From the NCBI GenBank assembly GCA_025667525.1, contig CM046878.1, forward strand, positions 402,559,275-402,623,274: DNA of 64,000 bases, read 5' to 3'. The translations under genes and the position numbers were made by a program. The notes beneath the pieces were generated by a model. It worked only from the letters and a program-made list of their open reading frames with translations, had not been told where the DNA came from and made no database searches. This document shows, piece by piece, positions 12,601 to 24,372 of this stretch. Within the stretch, counting starts at the first letter, position 1, and every line of letters begins with the position of its first letter. This DNA is from Glebionis coronaria. Lineage: Eukaryota; Streptophyta; Magnoliopsida; Asterales; Asteraceae.

Positions 12601-13059
12601 ATGATTGACCTTTGGTAATGAACCGTATAATCGTTTTCCTTTGAAACGATTATCATTGATAATCATCGTATTAGGATTGAGATCGAATCTTGTTAGGATC
12701 TAAATATTAGAGCATCTGTAAGCAGGAGTTGAGATAAAGATACCCAACATACACCCACTGTGAGTTGGACATATCTTTTAGGTTTAAGGTTTCCTATGAT
12801 GGCGAACCTAACCTTATGAAATACTCGACCCGCGAGACCTGAAATGATTGTTGAAATTAGGATTTGATTATTGACTGCCGGTAGTGGGCAAGAGGTTATG
12901 TGAATGTGAAATGTAGATCTTGAAGTGCCAAATGGGTAGCGAAGTTATGCCACAATTTTTAAACTTGGAAAAATGAATTCATGATCTGACAAATCATGGG
13001 ATATAAGTCTCCGTTGTATGGGACCATTGAAATGATGTAAAAGATTGGTTTGAAAGGCA

Positions 13060-13335
13060 TATAAGCTGGATCTACCCAAGGACTTCAAGAGATGCGTGAA
13101 TTATGTTTCATATATCAAACTTGATGGAATATCTATCAAGTGAAAATCTGATCGTTCTTAGTAAAGCTTAGATCGGCGAAAAGTTGCATTCATCAGAAAC
13201 CCGTGAACATCATGGATAGAGAAATAAGTCAACATTTAGCCTGATCTTATTCCCGTAGTTATGTTTGATGAAACTCGCGTATTGTAATGAATTACACTTG
13301 TGAGAAAAGAACGAATGTGGAGGAAATACCCACAT
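13060..13335 (+). pseudogene. A2 integrase C-terminus and chromodomain relic
   Basis: Fragments in different frames match the linker (LSSENLIVL), the chromodomain start (KPVNIMDREISQH, compare [14 protein letters not shown]) and its end (a MWRKYPH segment, compare FKSKYPHLF). Chromodomains in this position direct integration towards marked chromatin. The relic shows that A2 descends from a full chromovirus, Tekay-like from its similarity to D. Confidence 0.7.
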
Positions 13336-13373
13336 GGCTTTAACTCTATAAGAAGCGAGTAGTAAGGTAAGAT

Positions 13374-13411
13374 GATCTTTGAGGACAAAGATCTTGTTTA
13401 GGGGTAAATGC
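13374..13411 (+). promoter_or_regulatory. A2 pre-PPT hairpin and polypurine tract
   Basis: A perfect 8-bp stem GATCTTTG/CAAAGATC with loop AGGA (13374-13393) is followed by TTGTTTAGGGGTAAATGC, which abuts the LTR. This is the plus-strand primer region. Confidence 0.75.
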
Positions 13412-16400
13412 TGTGACAATCCGTCAATTTATGATTGATATTTTATTCTCAATATTTATTTGAAAACATTATTTTAATGTTACAATATGAACTCACATAT
13501 TTTTGGGAAGTAATTTGGATTTACGTCTTGAAGTAGCGTCGAATACGTCTAAACCGGAGGATTCAACGTTACGTGCTTACGTTTACATACACCGTTTTGG
13601 TGACAGTCCGACATTTCAGAAAATAAATTTATCGGTGAATATTATTTTTGAGTTTTAAATTTGTGTTGGTTCATAAACTCACAAATTTACGAGAAGAGAT
13701 TAGGACTTACGATTATATTTTAACGTCCTTTACGACTAAACCGGAAACCTTAGGATTAGGTATTTACGTTTTCGAACTCCGTTTTTGATGAGACAATTTT
13801 TATTGGATTCGTTTTGTGACGTTGATTCATAATTTATAAAAACATTTTTCGTAAAACGACCCGAGGGCACGCAAATCGAGGAAACTAGAATCGAGGAGTA
13901 CCCGTAAATAAATGGGGATGAGACAAGTGGGACACTTGCCCCACCCCCATCAAAACCGGCCACATTAAGTTACTTACACCATGAGGTGTCACAACCTCAT
14001 AAACAAGTAAACACTTGTTACATTAGCTTCATTTTGAAGCTTATCCACCTCAAAACAACTAGCTCTCAAACCACTCTCCCATTTTCATCCATGCAAACAC
14101 TCTCATCTCTCTCTCTCTTGGCTCTCATCTTGCCATCCCATATCTACCCCAAAAACACCATCATTGATCTATTTTAAACCACAAAATCATGTGTTATTTA
14201 CACATATGTGGAAGCCCCTTTGAAACCCTATTGATTGGTGGTGCTTATAACATCCAAGGAGGAGTTTTCATGGAGTAGTAGGGCTGAATTTCCACAAGGA
14301 GTCTATGAAGAATGGTGGTCTTGAAGATGGTCATGGTTATCCACAAGTTTCTCCATCAAAAACCATGTCCAAATCATAACCTACATCAACTTGGTGGTAT
14401 AAAGATTGTCCTCCTCATCTTCTTGTTATTTTGATTATGTAAACATGTATTTTATTTCCTATCGTATATGTATATGATGATTATATGATGATAAAAATGT
14501 TATGTGGGGATTTGGTGTTGATAAACATGATTAAAAAGGTGAAAAACTATAAAGAACAAGGCTAAAATCTTGCTTAAAAGTGATGGCTGTATAAAACAGT
14601 AAAGAAACAGGTCATGCACTGATAAAATGATGAAGTAGAATCCATTTACAGTAAGCTATATGTCTTGTACACATGTGAGAGTTGGCCATGCAATGGAATC
14701 ATTGTAATGAGTGAGATATGATCAAAACAAGTTTAAAGTACAAATCTGAGTTCACTGTTTTGGACGATTTTTCGAAAATACTTAGAAGATGATTCAACAG
14801 TAGCTATAGAAGAGTTAAATGGGGCAAATATCATGTCGTTTATTTGATAAAAATTTGAGCTTCTATCTCCATATAGAACTCTAGATATGGCAGTTTTGGT
14901 GAAAGTGAAGATAAAAATCAGATTTTGGAAATTAAAGTATAATACTATTATATAAGCACTCAAAATTTAATAGTATAAAATATAAATTAAAACCCACTAA
15001 CTTATATAATAAATTTATATAAATATGTAGAATGGTAAATAAGTGGACATTTTATAAAAATGGTAACTTGTTAAGTTTTATGAGTTATAAAACTATAAAC
15101 ATGATTTTTACGACTTTTTCGGCTAATACAGTAAAATTAACGTTTTTGTTAAATAAAACTTAGATGGTTGGACCCGTCTAATGTAAACTTTATAAAACTT
15201 ATATACTGATATATAAACATGTATAACAAGTAAAAACCGATAAAACCCGAACTATAGGACATACGGACAATAACGAGCTAAATTAACGTTATTGGACTAA
15301 TAATACAACAAAAATGGACTAAAACACTTATAAACTTATTATTGGGCTTAACCCATTTAGTCCAAACTTGTAAAGTGTAGGTACTGATAATATAAGTATA
15401 ACATGGATTAAAACAAGTTAAAGAACTTATAATAAGCTTATTGGACTTAAAACGTATGAATAGGTAAAACTAGTAAACTAGTATAAAAGTTATCGACATA
15501 TAACACTAAAATGAGTAAACGAGAATATGTAAACCCACTTGATCATCATATATATAAAATCATCATATGTATAAATAATTTTTATTTTTATAAAAGTCAT
15601 TGGACATGAGTCTAAGACGAGTATTATTTGTCTAGGTTTCCGTGATTGAAGCACGTACCGTACATCTGAATCGCCGATAACCGCCTTCCCACATCAACGT
15701 GAGTTCATAGCCTCGCACTCTTTTAAATGTTTTTATGAAATGTTTTATAAACCCGCGAGGGAGATAACATGTTAGTTTTTATAAAATAGGACACCATTTG
15801 TCCCGATTGTTTGTTCATTGATTTGGACCCGAATGATTGAATGACCCGATTGTATGACCCGATAAATGATTAAAGGACCTGATAGATGAAATGAAAATGG
15901 ATTATTAAAGTTAGGTTATGTCACTAAAAGTCCCATTAGCATGAATTGTGAACTACCGGGATTTGGTAGACGCTTATGCATTTAATAGTACTATTTGGGG
16001 ACGATCACCCCAGTTCGCGCCTTGACGGTTGATCCCCGTCGTGCCACATTGATTGGTAAGCGAATTTATGTATGAGAAGATTTCCATAGCGTGACCTTTG
16101 TGACGACACGCTACTTTAGATGGTCAAAATTGGTATCGGGTTAGCTACCCATTGTTGGTTTAGTAAGGTAACAATGTCATGCGGCTTATAATAATCCAAA
16201 TTAACGAAATACTAATAGATGCTCCGAATTACGATGTATTGCCTGACTAGCAATACAGGGTCATACTATTGATATTATGTTCGTGTTTTGGTTTTCATAA
16301 CCATATTCATATAACGGTTTTTATTTGATTTTATACAACGTCATAAGACGTATTGTATGATGTTTTTACGACATTGGCTCGTATAATGATTTTTAAGGCA

Positions 16401-16853
16401 AATGCCTATATTATGATTTTCGATAAGGATTTGTATAAAATGACTTTGGCTATTTTAAGGCCTATTACAAAGATTTGTACAAAATGATTTTTGGGTAATA
16501 ATTTTATACTAAAGTTATATTGATGGAATTTATTAAACTCTATGAATTCACTCGGCGTTATCGCTGACCTTTTCTTTAACATGTTTTATCTCAGGTACTT
16601 GAAGGTAATTCTCGGGAAGACAACAAGAATTCATGGCCCGCATTTAAACAATATTTTCCATTCAAATACTTTGTAAAACCTGTATTAAATATAATGACTT
16701 GGGACCGATGTAACTTTGATATTTATGAATGGAAATGCTTTATTAATAAACGACGTGATTTTTATGCGTTGTCTATGATGTGAGTAATGTGCTATCCCGT
16801 AACACCAACTAGTCTTCCGTTGTATTGAGTTGTATAAATTTGGGGGTTTTACA
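13412..16853 (+). repeat. A2 3' LTR
   Basis: Starts TGTGACAATCC like the 5' LTR; it ends TTTTACA where the left copy ends GTGTTACA. It carries only scattered base and one-base indel differences. The AGAGA duplication follows. Confidence 0.9.
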
Positions 16854-16858
16854 AGAGA
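16854..16858. repeat. Target-site duplication of A2 (right)
   Basis: AGAGA, matching 4516-4520. Confidence 0.85.
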
Positions 16859-17953
16859 TGATAGAGTCTATTATAAGTTTGGTATTCTTTCGTGAATTTA
16901 TGTGAGTTGATTTTAAGCCTATTCTCCCATTGCTTGTTAATAAATTTATCTGCAATAAATAAGGTTGTACGATTTGAAAAGTTACTTAGCTTCTAGCCCA
17001 AGATCGTTTAAAAGTTGCTCGGTATTAATTAGAGTTCATAGCCAAGGCATATCTTATTGAAGCGGGATGCGAAGATTGGCGAGTCCGAAAAGGCCCTAAC
17101 AAGGCATGAGGGCTACATTTTGTTGCTAAAAGATCCAAAAGTGATGTGAAGAATCATTTATCGAAAATCAATATGAAGGATCAAGACACACGACGAAAAG
17201 CAAAAACTCCCCAAAAGATCATGGAGAAGTCTTTCCAAAAAGACCCTAACAAGGTATGAGGATAAATAGATCCAAGTCCTAAAAGGAGGCGGATCGTTGT
17301 ATATCAAGGTCCAAAATAAAGATTGGAGAAAAATGAAGAAGTCGTGGTCTAAAGATGAAGAATCTCTCAAAACTTCAAGTGAAGAAATTCCTATTATGAA
17401 GAGAAGACCATAATTTCAAGAACGTCTCTCAAAGATTTGAAGTATGAAGTCGCTGCCAAATATCGGTCCGAGAAAGGTCTCAAATCGTGAAGTGAGTTAT
17501 GCCAAGATATGAACTTTAAGAGGTCCCGAGAAGCAGTTTTAAAGGATTTTGTCCTTTAGCTAACTATTGATTAAATCGTCCCACTTTATTTTCGGCCTAA
17601 ATAACTATCGAAATAAGTCAAGAATGCATCCTCGTGATCATTCAAGACAATAATAAAATATAAGAAATACACCTAGGAATAAGGGAGTCTAAGTGAATAA
17701 TTGACCCACATGAATTCGTGTTAGTTTGCTAACTTATAATAATAATGATCTCGTTTTTAAGCTTGGTATGGGGAACGTGAAACTTGAGGATGATAAACGT
17801 TCATGGCAGCCAAAACCCCAAAGTAAGTTTTTGATTTCTTTACTTGTTTTGTATATATTTCTATCTTTTTATTTTTCTTAATGTTTAGTATTTAATAAAG
17901 GCCAAGGTGGGTTATTTATGATGGAAAATGTAAACCGTGCTTTAAAATTAATG
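16859..17953 (+). other. A1 3' untranslated DNA, right of A2
   Basis: Continues 4520. No coding frame of interest. A phrase built on CCCTAACAAGG and a following ATGAGG recurs at about 17092 and 17243, hinting at an old internal duplication. The stretch leads directly into the A1 PPT. Confidence 0.6.
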
Positions 17954-17990
17954 CATTGCATGAGGGCATTGCAATGGTCAAGTGTAGGGG
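17954..17990 (+). promoter_or_regulatory. A1 3' pre-PPT hairpin and polypurine tract
   Basis: The stem CATTGC-ATG pairs with CAT-(T)-GCAATG (17954-17976, one bulged base, loop AGGG). Three bases later is AAGTGTAGGGG (17980-17990), identical to the tract at 3688. The LTR-like TGTGAAACAC begins at 18001, so ten bases separate tract and LTR, more than usual. Confidence 0.7.
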
Positions 17991-18000
17991 ATTTAGTAAG

Positions 18001-18875
18001 TGTGAAACACTTATCCTTTTTCCACTTATTTCCAATAATAACAAGACCAGAACATGTATTTTATGTCGTAAAAGTCGGAATTATGCGTGGTTTGTGTTTT
18101 AATTTTGTTTTAGGACCAAAAGAACGGAAGTCCAAGGCCTATACTGAAGATTTATCGAAGAAAAAGTCTAAAGACGGAAGTTTAATGAAGTCGAAGAACT
18201 CAAGTCTAATTATAGAAGAAAATTAAAAGACGAGTTCAAATCCCGAGACGACATCGAGAAAGACAAAGAATTTAGATCGAGTCGAGAAGAAAAAGAAAGA
18301 AGAAAGCATACATGCACTCCCCACTCCCTATATATACCCTCCTAATGACACATTAGGAGGGTGTTAGTCATTAGCTAGTTTTAATTTTCTTGTTTTAGTT
18401 TTCATTTTAGAGAGAGAAAGTGTTTAACTTTCTCTCACTAAAACTTCATCTTTTCTTTCAAATTAAGCTTTGTTTAATCTGTGTATTAGAGTTTCATTAA
18501 TCAAAAGTTCAAGTTTAACCTTTTAATCTTTTACCTCTTTCTACCTTTCTTGATTTTGCTATTGTCCTTGATCCAAAACTTCATCTTTGATCTGAATAGT
18601 CCTTTATTCGTGTTTGATTTTGATGTTTTAGTGACTAAAAAGTTAGTCTTTTTAGTCCTTACTAAGCTGTCATACGATATAAGCTATAAGCTCTTTGTGC
18701 TTATTGGTTTATTTCATATTTATAGCTTATTGCATTTTCGGATTATTTAAAAAGTCTAGTGTTTTTAAAAGATTCGATTTATTAAGTTTTCTTATTTGGA
18801 GTTTTGAAAGTTGCCAAAATTTATGCTTATTGAGTTGTTTATGGTTCGGTTAAGGTAGCTTATTGAGTTGTTTTT
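18001..18875 (+). repeat. A1 3' LTR, truncated at the B junction
   Basis: Starts TGTGAAACAC after the PPT. It has a promoter-like TATATATA at about 18329-18336 and a pyrimidine-rich leader. It ends abruptly at 18875 where B-type leader DNA begins. Part of 32620-33413 is probably its continuation; the true end is not identified. Confidence 0.65.
18329..18436 (+). promoter_or_regulatory. A1 LTR TATA box with two downstream hairpins
   Basis: TATATATA lies at about 18329. It is followed by a perfect 11-bp stem CCCTCCTAATG/CATTAGGAGGG with loop ACA (18337-18361), at the expected transcript start, and then by a 9-bp stem GAGAGAAAG/CTTTCTCTC (18412-18436). Confidence 0.6.
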
Positions 18876-18950
18876 AAAACGCACTACTCACACAAACACG
18901 ATACTAATAATGGCACACTAAACACCTCCCCGGCAGCGGCGCCAAAAATT
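18876..18950 (-). mobile_element. B-family leader stub beyond the B 3' LTR
   Basis: 75 bp matching 28997-29071, including a primer-binding site (minus strand TGGCGCCGCTGCCGGGG, 18927-18944). It means the LTR at 18951 also has the start of an internal region on its far side, so the arrangement is LTR-interior-LTR-leader stub. Confidence 0.8.
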
Positions 18951-20135
18951 TGATGTAGGGTAAATCGTACACGTTTTAGGAAAAACGCGTATGTGCGGCA
19001 AGTATTAAGTTATACGCTTTAGGAAAAACGTAAAACCGAGTAAATGCGGGTTCGTTCTCGAAGGAGGTGTGTGTATTAATGTGCCAATATATAAAATAAC
19101 AATGTTTGGATTAGTGACGTTTTTGGTTGATAAGAGAAAAAGTAAAGACGAGCTACGATTACGATTTAAACTACGACGTTGACGTAAAACGCGAACGTAA
19201 ATACGTAAAACGCGACAAAATTAAAAATTAAACCTAAAAATTAATTAAAATATTAAACTAAGTCTAAAATAATATAAATAAGAATAAAAAACCAACAAAT
19301 ATATTTTAAAACCTTTTATTAATTAAATATTCAATTTTTAATGCTAATTAAAGCCCTAAAATTAAATATAATTAACAAAATGTCCAAAATATAATTTTAT
19401 TGAACAAATAAGTTACTTATATTATTTACAGACTAAAAAGTATTTTTCCTAAATTTTAAAAACTATTTTTCTATTTTTAAAACACTAAATACTATTTTTA
19501 AACTAAAATAATCATAAAAATAATAAAATAATGCCAAAATTAATTTGACAATTTTAAATATCCTAAATTACACTAATGAACAGTAGAAAAATGAAAAAGT
19601 TTGAAAAATGTAAAATTTTTCACTAAAAGACAAAACAGTTTAATATTAAAACCCTAATTAAGCTAATTTAATTATAAAAAATAATTAAAAAGTGAACAGT
19701 GAAATAATTTTGAAACTAAAAATCTTAAAACATTTTTCTTAATCTATGAAAAATATTAAAACTGAAAAATATGACTTATTACCACTAAAAGACAAAAACA
19801 GAATAATAAAAAGTTAATTAAAAATGCAATTTAATCTAAAAAAATACTTAATGAACAGTAAAATAAAAATAATTTAAACTGAAAAATCAGAAATTAAATA
19901 AGAAAAATATAGAAAAAAGTTTGAAGACCTAAATCCTATTTTACTTCACTAAAGACAAAAAAAAAACAAGTACTGAAAGTGACACCTTGTGTGTTTCTGT
20001 CTTTTAGTGTAGCAGTGGGAATACTTGTGCTAGCAGGGGGAATCTTTTTCCCACTGACAATGAAATTAAACAGGTCTGTGGACCTTTTGAGCTAGAACTT
20101 GAGCTTGAGTTTGTTTTATGGGCAATGATTGGCAC

Positions 20136-20160
20136 CCCCACAACCAGTTGGGTTGTGGGG
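20136..20160. repeat. B LTR hairpin 1
   Basis: Perfect 10-bp stem CCCCACAACC/GGTTGTGGGG with loop AGTTG; the same hairpin is at 30252-30276 in the other LTR. Confidence 0.7.
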
Positions 20161-21010
20161 AGTCACAAAAATTATAAAAACAAGCGATCACAAACCAAAA
20201 TTCACATAAACGGGCACAAATATGGGACTGTTAAGGCTTGATACAGGTCTGTGAACAGTAACTGATGAAATAGGCACCAAGATGAATTTTAAATTGCCAA
20301 AACTTGTACAAAAGTCCACCAAATCACTTACAATTAATCCATAATCCTAAATTAACAATATTTCTAATAGGCTACAAGATTTCAAGGCAATTTACTCTCA
20401 AATGAACACAGAAAATGGACTTTCTGTTTTTAGGCTCTATTAACCAAATTTTCACTTGCAACTTCTTTCAAAACTTAACCAAACTAAAAAAAACTTGGTA
20501 ATAAACCTTTATACTAACCAATTAAGGTGTGTTTAACTGTTTAAACCCCTACTTGTGTATCACCAAAAACTAAAACAGATTAAATCCAAACACTCCCTTA
20601 ACTGATGAAAACCAAAATTTAGCATACCAAATCTTTCAAATCCTACTCAAACTGAATGCAATCTATCTAAACATGCATAAAACACTTAAATAAACAGGAA
20701 TTAACAACTAAACAAGCACATAAAACAGTTTCATGAAAAATCACAAAAATCACATAGAAAATGTTAAAAATACAAGCAGGGTTCAAGCCATGGGATACCT
20801 TGGGCTGAGGCCTTCTGCTAGGCTTTTCAAACACTTCTAAGGAGCTTATGAGGAGCTTTGATGTAGAGAAAATAGGGTGGGGACTACAGCAGTCCCAGAC
20901 ACCCCTATATCTTCAAGAAAGATGAAATGGAATGAGAAAACTTGTTTCTTGCTTACTTGATACCTGCACAACACCACAAAGACCAGAAAACAAATTCCAA
21001 GTAGACAATG

Positions 21011-21035
21011 AGCCACAAGCTGCAAGCTTGTGGCT
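21011..21035. repeat. B LTR hairpin 2
   Basis: Perfect 11-bp stem AGCCACAAGCT/AGCTTGTGGCT with a 3-base loop, also at 31128-31152. Its geometry (11 bp, 3-base loop) equals the hairpin at the A1 LTR transcript start. Confidence 0.65.
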
Positions 21036-22471
21036 TATGCTACAGTAACAGATGAATAAGAAATTTTAAAAAAATTGATTAAAACTAGTTTTTCTTGAAG
21101 AAAAATGGGACTTTGTTGAGACCAAACTTGAAACTTGCAACTATTCAAGAATTAAGAAGCTAAGCTCTTGCTTTCACTTTCACTTCCACATGAGCTTAAC
21201 ATACAAATTTTGAAAAATCTTAAAACGTTTCTAGATGAAAACTTGTGACCAAATGAACTTTTGAATAAACCTGCAATAAAAATGAGTATCTAAACTACAA
21301 AAGCAACAATTATGAAACTCAGTTATGTGTACAAAGAAAAAATTTCATTGTCATTACTATTTTAAAAAAATACACAAAAATTGGAACAACCATCTCACAA
21401 GCCGAGAGTTGTTTAAATATTACATGAAAGAAGATTCTAGAGTGCATAAACCCTAATACATGAATGCCCATAAATGCCTTTAGTCTTGTTGACAATTCTT
21501 GGTTAAAACAGCTCCATGTGATGCTAGCTGGATTGGATGTTGTTGTTTTGTGATCATAATCGTTGATTAAATCCTTTGGGACCAAGTTATGTGATGTAGC
21601 CGTTGATTTCCTGCCAAGATTCTCATTTTACCATTTTTGAACAAGCAGGGGACATTGGTGGGGTCTCTTGGGGTCACGGGAGAAGTGAGTTGGGTGTGGG
21701 TTTGTTTTAGTGGGTGACAAATTAAGATTCTGGAAAGTATCAGCTGAAAACCCTTTGATTTAGATTAGTTGGGGATTAGGGTTTATAGGGTCGGATTAGG
21801 GTGAATTAGGGAGGGAGGATATACAGTGATTGTTTCCCCCCTGTTTTAATTAATATAAAAACGATTTAAAAAAATTGGTTTAGTGGGTATTAGTTGACCG
21901 GGTTGTTGACTTGGGCTGGTGTTGTGTAAAAGTAGTGGGTATGGACTGGGTAGGGTCGGGTTTGGTTGGGTATTTGGTGGATATGGGTTTGGTTTTAACA
22001 GGTTTGGCCCCCAATGTTCCTACTTGTTTCCACTTTGTAATAACAGCCTTTCAATCCCATTTCCTTTGAAATATCTTTCAAGGACTTGTCATTTTTGGCA
22101 CATTTAATTTAGCAACTTTAATCAAGGGTCTTTAATGCACAATTTGCACTCTTCAAGGGCTGATCATGTAATATCTCATCATTTTAGGGACCCAAGTGTA
22201 AAATTGAGGATTTACAAGGGTTTAAAATGACAAGTCTTCCAAAGTTGAGGGACCATTCTTGCCAATTCTTCAAACTTCAAGGACTTTATTGGAAAATCAT
22301 GATTCGGGTCCGGTTCTTTGTGCGGCTTCGTTTCCCGTGTTCGTTTTTGCATGATTCTTGTAATCTTTTGGTGAATTCACGATATCCGTATCTGAAATAC
22401 ACAATAAACAAATACAAGCACATTTTTGGGTATTTTGATGATATTTTAAGTGTTTTAAGCCCGATTTGGAC

Positions 22472-22502
22472 GATGAGACTATGTATAAATACAGTCTCAT
22501 CA
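22472..22502 (-). repeat. B LTR terminal inverted repeat
   Basis: The outer end of the LTR is a 9-bp inverted repeat GATGAGACT/AGTCTCATC with a 12-base AT-rich loop. I has an analogous but sequence-different hairpin at 63381-63406. Confidence 0.65.
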
Positions 22503-22541
22503 CTCCCCCATACTAAACCATTGCCATGTCCCCACGCAATG
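22503..22541 (-). promoter_or_regulatory. B 3' pre-PPT hairpin and polypurine tract
   Basis: Minus strand: stem CATTGC-GTG with CAT-(G)-GCAATG (one bulge, one G-U pair, loop GGGA) at 22541-22519, 3 bases, TAGTATGGGGG (22515-22505), AG, then the LTR. Confidence 0.75.
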
Positions 22542-23851
22542 CTAGAATTAAGTATCGTATCACTTCCAAAATTCATTTTATGATGACATTTATTGAAGAC
22601 ATAAATTTAAATAAACTACTACACGTGTTTTAGACATAATGTATTGTTTTCATCACGATTAAGTGACTTTTAGGATCATAGAACAAGAACACGTGAATGC
22701 TTCGTTAGAAATAATTTCGTTGTCCTAGATTTTCACCCAATTCCATGCTAAGCGTGTAACGAGATCATTGTTATTATAAGTTAGCAACACGTTCACTTCT
22801 CATGAGTGTTAATTACGAACCTAATCTCCCTTATTCCTAATTGGTATCTCTTATATTTTATTTTTGTCTTAATGATCACGAGGATACATCATTGACTTAT
22901 GTGTGAATAGAGATTAAGTCTAAAAATAGAGTTTTAACGGTGTAACCAAAATCATTAAATTAATAATTCACCCTAATAGACAACGATGTCAAAAAATTAA
23001 GTCAACAAGAAGGATCGATAAACACGGTTTTATAACGGTTTTGAACATGAGACTTATTACCAAGACTTTTATACGCCCCCTAACGGAAGGGCCTTATTAT
23101 CTTTGGTTTACCTCCATCTTTTATTCAACTTCGCCATGAAGCTTTTATTATGACTTCGGTCTTGCCTTGCCTTTTATTATCCGCCTCATCGGTGGTTTTA
23201 TTAGCCAAAGACGTATATCCTCACGCTAAAGCGAATTTTGGATCTTTAAAGCTTCGAAGATTAAGGCTTGATTCACTTTCAATTTGGGCATAGATTTTTC
23301 GGCCTTGTGAGCTTCAAATTTTTGCTTAATTTAGGTGAGCACTTGAAATCTTATTATTAGGTGAAGCTTTCGATTATTCGGGTGCCAATACTTCAAAACC
23401 GTGACGCTGGCGATACCTTAATGTTTTCCCAATTTAATTACATGGAAGCTATCAAAACAAATTAGAAACCAACAATAGTGACTAAACCGCCAAATCAATA
23501 TTTATTAACAATTTATTATACAAAAGTGTGGGGAGAATAAGCTAATAATTACTACATATAAGATCGTGACGATTACGAGACTTATAAATAACTCTATCAT
23601 TTCTCGTCCTCATTTAAGAGACTTGGCCTAAAAAGTTAAGGAATCGAAGCTAAGTGCTCAACACGCACGGTCGAGTCAAAAATTACTCTCGTTCTCACCA
23701 TCGGAAAACCTACATTCGTGTCTTAAACACTTATGAAAAGCTAGAAATTTTTTTAAATTTGGCCATTTTTAGCCTTATTTTGCATAAAACGATAACAAAA
23801 AGATGAATATTGGATTGCGTGTTGACGTAAGCAAGGTGAAGTATCTACTCA
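22542..23851 (-). other. B 3' untranslated region between the two PPT modules
   Basis: About 1.3 kb without a supported frame. Its part near the PPT resembles 63448-64000 in I (shared phrases around AACGGTGTAA), so the family relationship extends past the LTR. Confidence 0.6.
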
Positions 23852-23925
23852 CCCCCCCATACTAAAACTAAACATTGTCCTCAATCTTTCGAGTCTAGGG
23901 GTGTAAACACCCCCATACTAGAGAC
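23852..23925 (-). promoter_or_regulatory. B internal hairpin/PPT module
   Basis: Minus strand: TAGTATGGGGG at about 23922-23909, then an 8-bp stem AAAGATTG/CAATGTTT (one G-U) with loop AGGA at 23889-23870, 5 bases, and TAGTATGGGGG again (23864-23854) extended to seven Gs. The 11-mer is identical to the one at the 3' LTR. Confidence 0.7.
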
Positions 23926-24372
23926 GAAGTCGAATGCTTAATCTCGATCATGGAAAGGGTAAAACGAATAACCTAAAAGCCGCTTATGAATTATGCTAAT
24001 AAGATAAACGTTAGAACGTAAAAGGATATCATCGGATATCGGAATCTCCAAAGGCAACGATCGAAGCTCGAGTGCTACGTAAAACGAACACGAGAGGCTT
24101 CAATGATGACGATGAACCTAATGAATCACAATCACAAACAACCACGAAACAAAGGTTGGAAGAGCACAAGTCCCCGCGTTACATTAACTAAGAAAGCGAT
24201 AATATGTACAAGGATAAGCATGAGAATCCTCCACGAGGCACCTTGTTTTTGATAACCGAGTCAAAAGCTCGACTCGAATCCCCATAAATGTGATCATTTA
24301 GGGATAATCTTGGTTTGATCATTTTTGGTGGGGCTTACATGATAAACAATGCCCAAAAGTACATGGAGTACT
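23926..24372 (-). other. B post-ORF region with conserved block
   Basis: Follows the long ORF. Near 24240-24275 the minus strand reads CGAGTCGAGC, then GACTCGGTTATCAAAAACAA, a diverged version of the A1/C post-ORF block. The rest is unrecognised. Confidence 0.55.

Larger units (their letters stand above)
4521..16853 (+). mobile_element. A2: degenerate Tekay-like chromovirus with intact LTR pair
   Basis: The LTRs are 4521-7958 and 13412-16853 (about 3.44 kb each). Both start TGTGACAATCC; the left ends GTGTTACA and the right TTTTACA. The flanking duplication AGAGA is present at 4516-4520 and 16854-16858. A primer-binding site resembling the initiator-Met tRNA complement follows the left LTR, and a purine tract precedes the right one. 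The interior has the length and order of a gag-pol, with traces of RT, integrase and chromodomain, but no frame remains open. It inserted into the A1 3' untranslated region. Confidence 0.9.
1..18875 (+). mobile_element. A1: Athila/Tat-like Ty3/gypsy element, 5'-truncated by the window, interrupted by A2
   Basis: Domain order on the plus strand is protease, RT, RNase H, integrase (Ty3/gypsy order). The protease active site reads DLGAS and the RT box reads FMDD, as in the plant Athila/Tat branch, and no chromodomain follows integrase. The 3' untranslated region runs to 4520, is split by A2, and resumes at 16859. A polypurine tract at 17980-17990 leads into a 3' LTR from about 18001 that is cut at 18875 by B. 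Gag and the 5' LTR lie outside the window. Several stops and frameshifts make it non-functional as a polyprotein. Confidence 0.85.
18951..22502 (-). repeat. B 3' LTR (3552 bp)
   Basis: Minus strand begins TGATGAGACTG and ends CCCTACATCA. It differs from 29072-32619 by scattered single bases. No recognised gene; the 60-120 codon frames on both strands repeat in the other copy only because the LTRs are identical. Confidence 0.9.

Noticed and set aside
4845..13963. 75-codon minus-strand frames at 4845-5072 and 13736-13963 with GGGASVPLVSSPFIYGY
   Set aside because: Duplicated by the A2 LTRs; no known family; most likely chance frames, though they are kept open in both copies.
17918..18226. 102-codon frame as an A1 env-like ORF
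   Set aside because: It spans the PPT and the LTR start, so it cannot be a separate gene; no signal peptide or membrane segment.
21776..21815. TTAGGGTTT-like words in the B LTR, resembling plant telomere repeats
   Set aside because: Spacing is irregular, only one unit fits TTTAGGG, and the same words occur in the other LTR copy; not telomeric.
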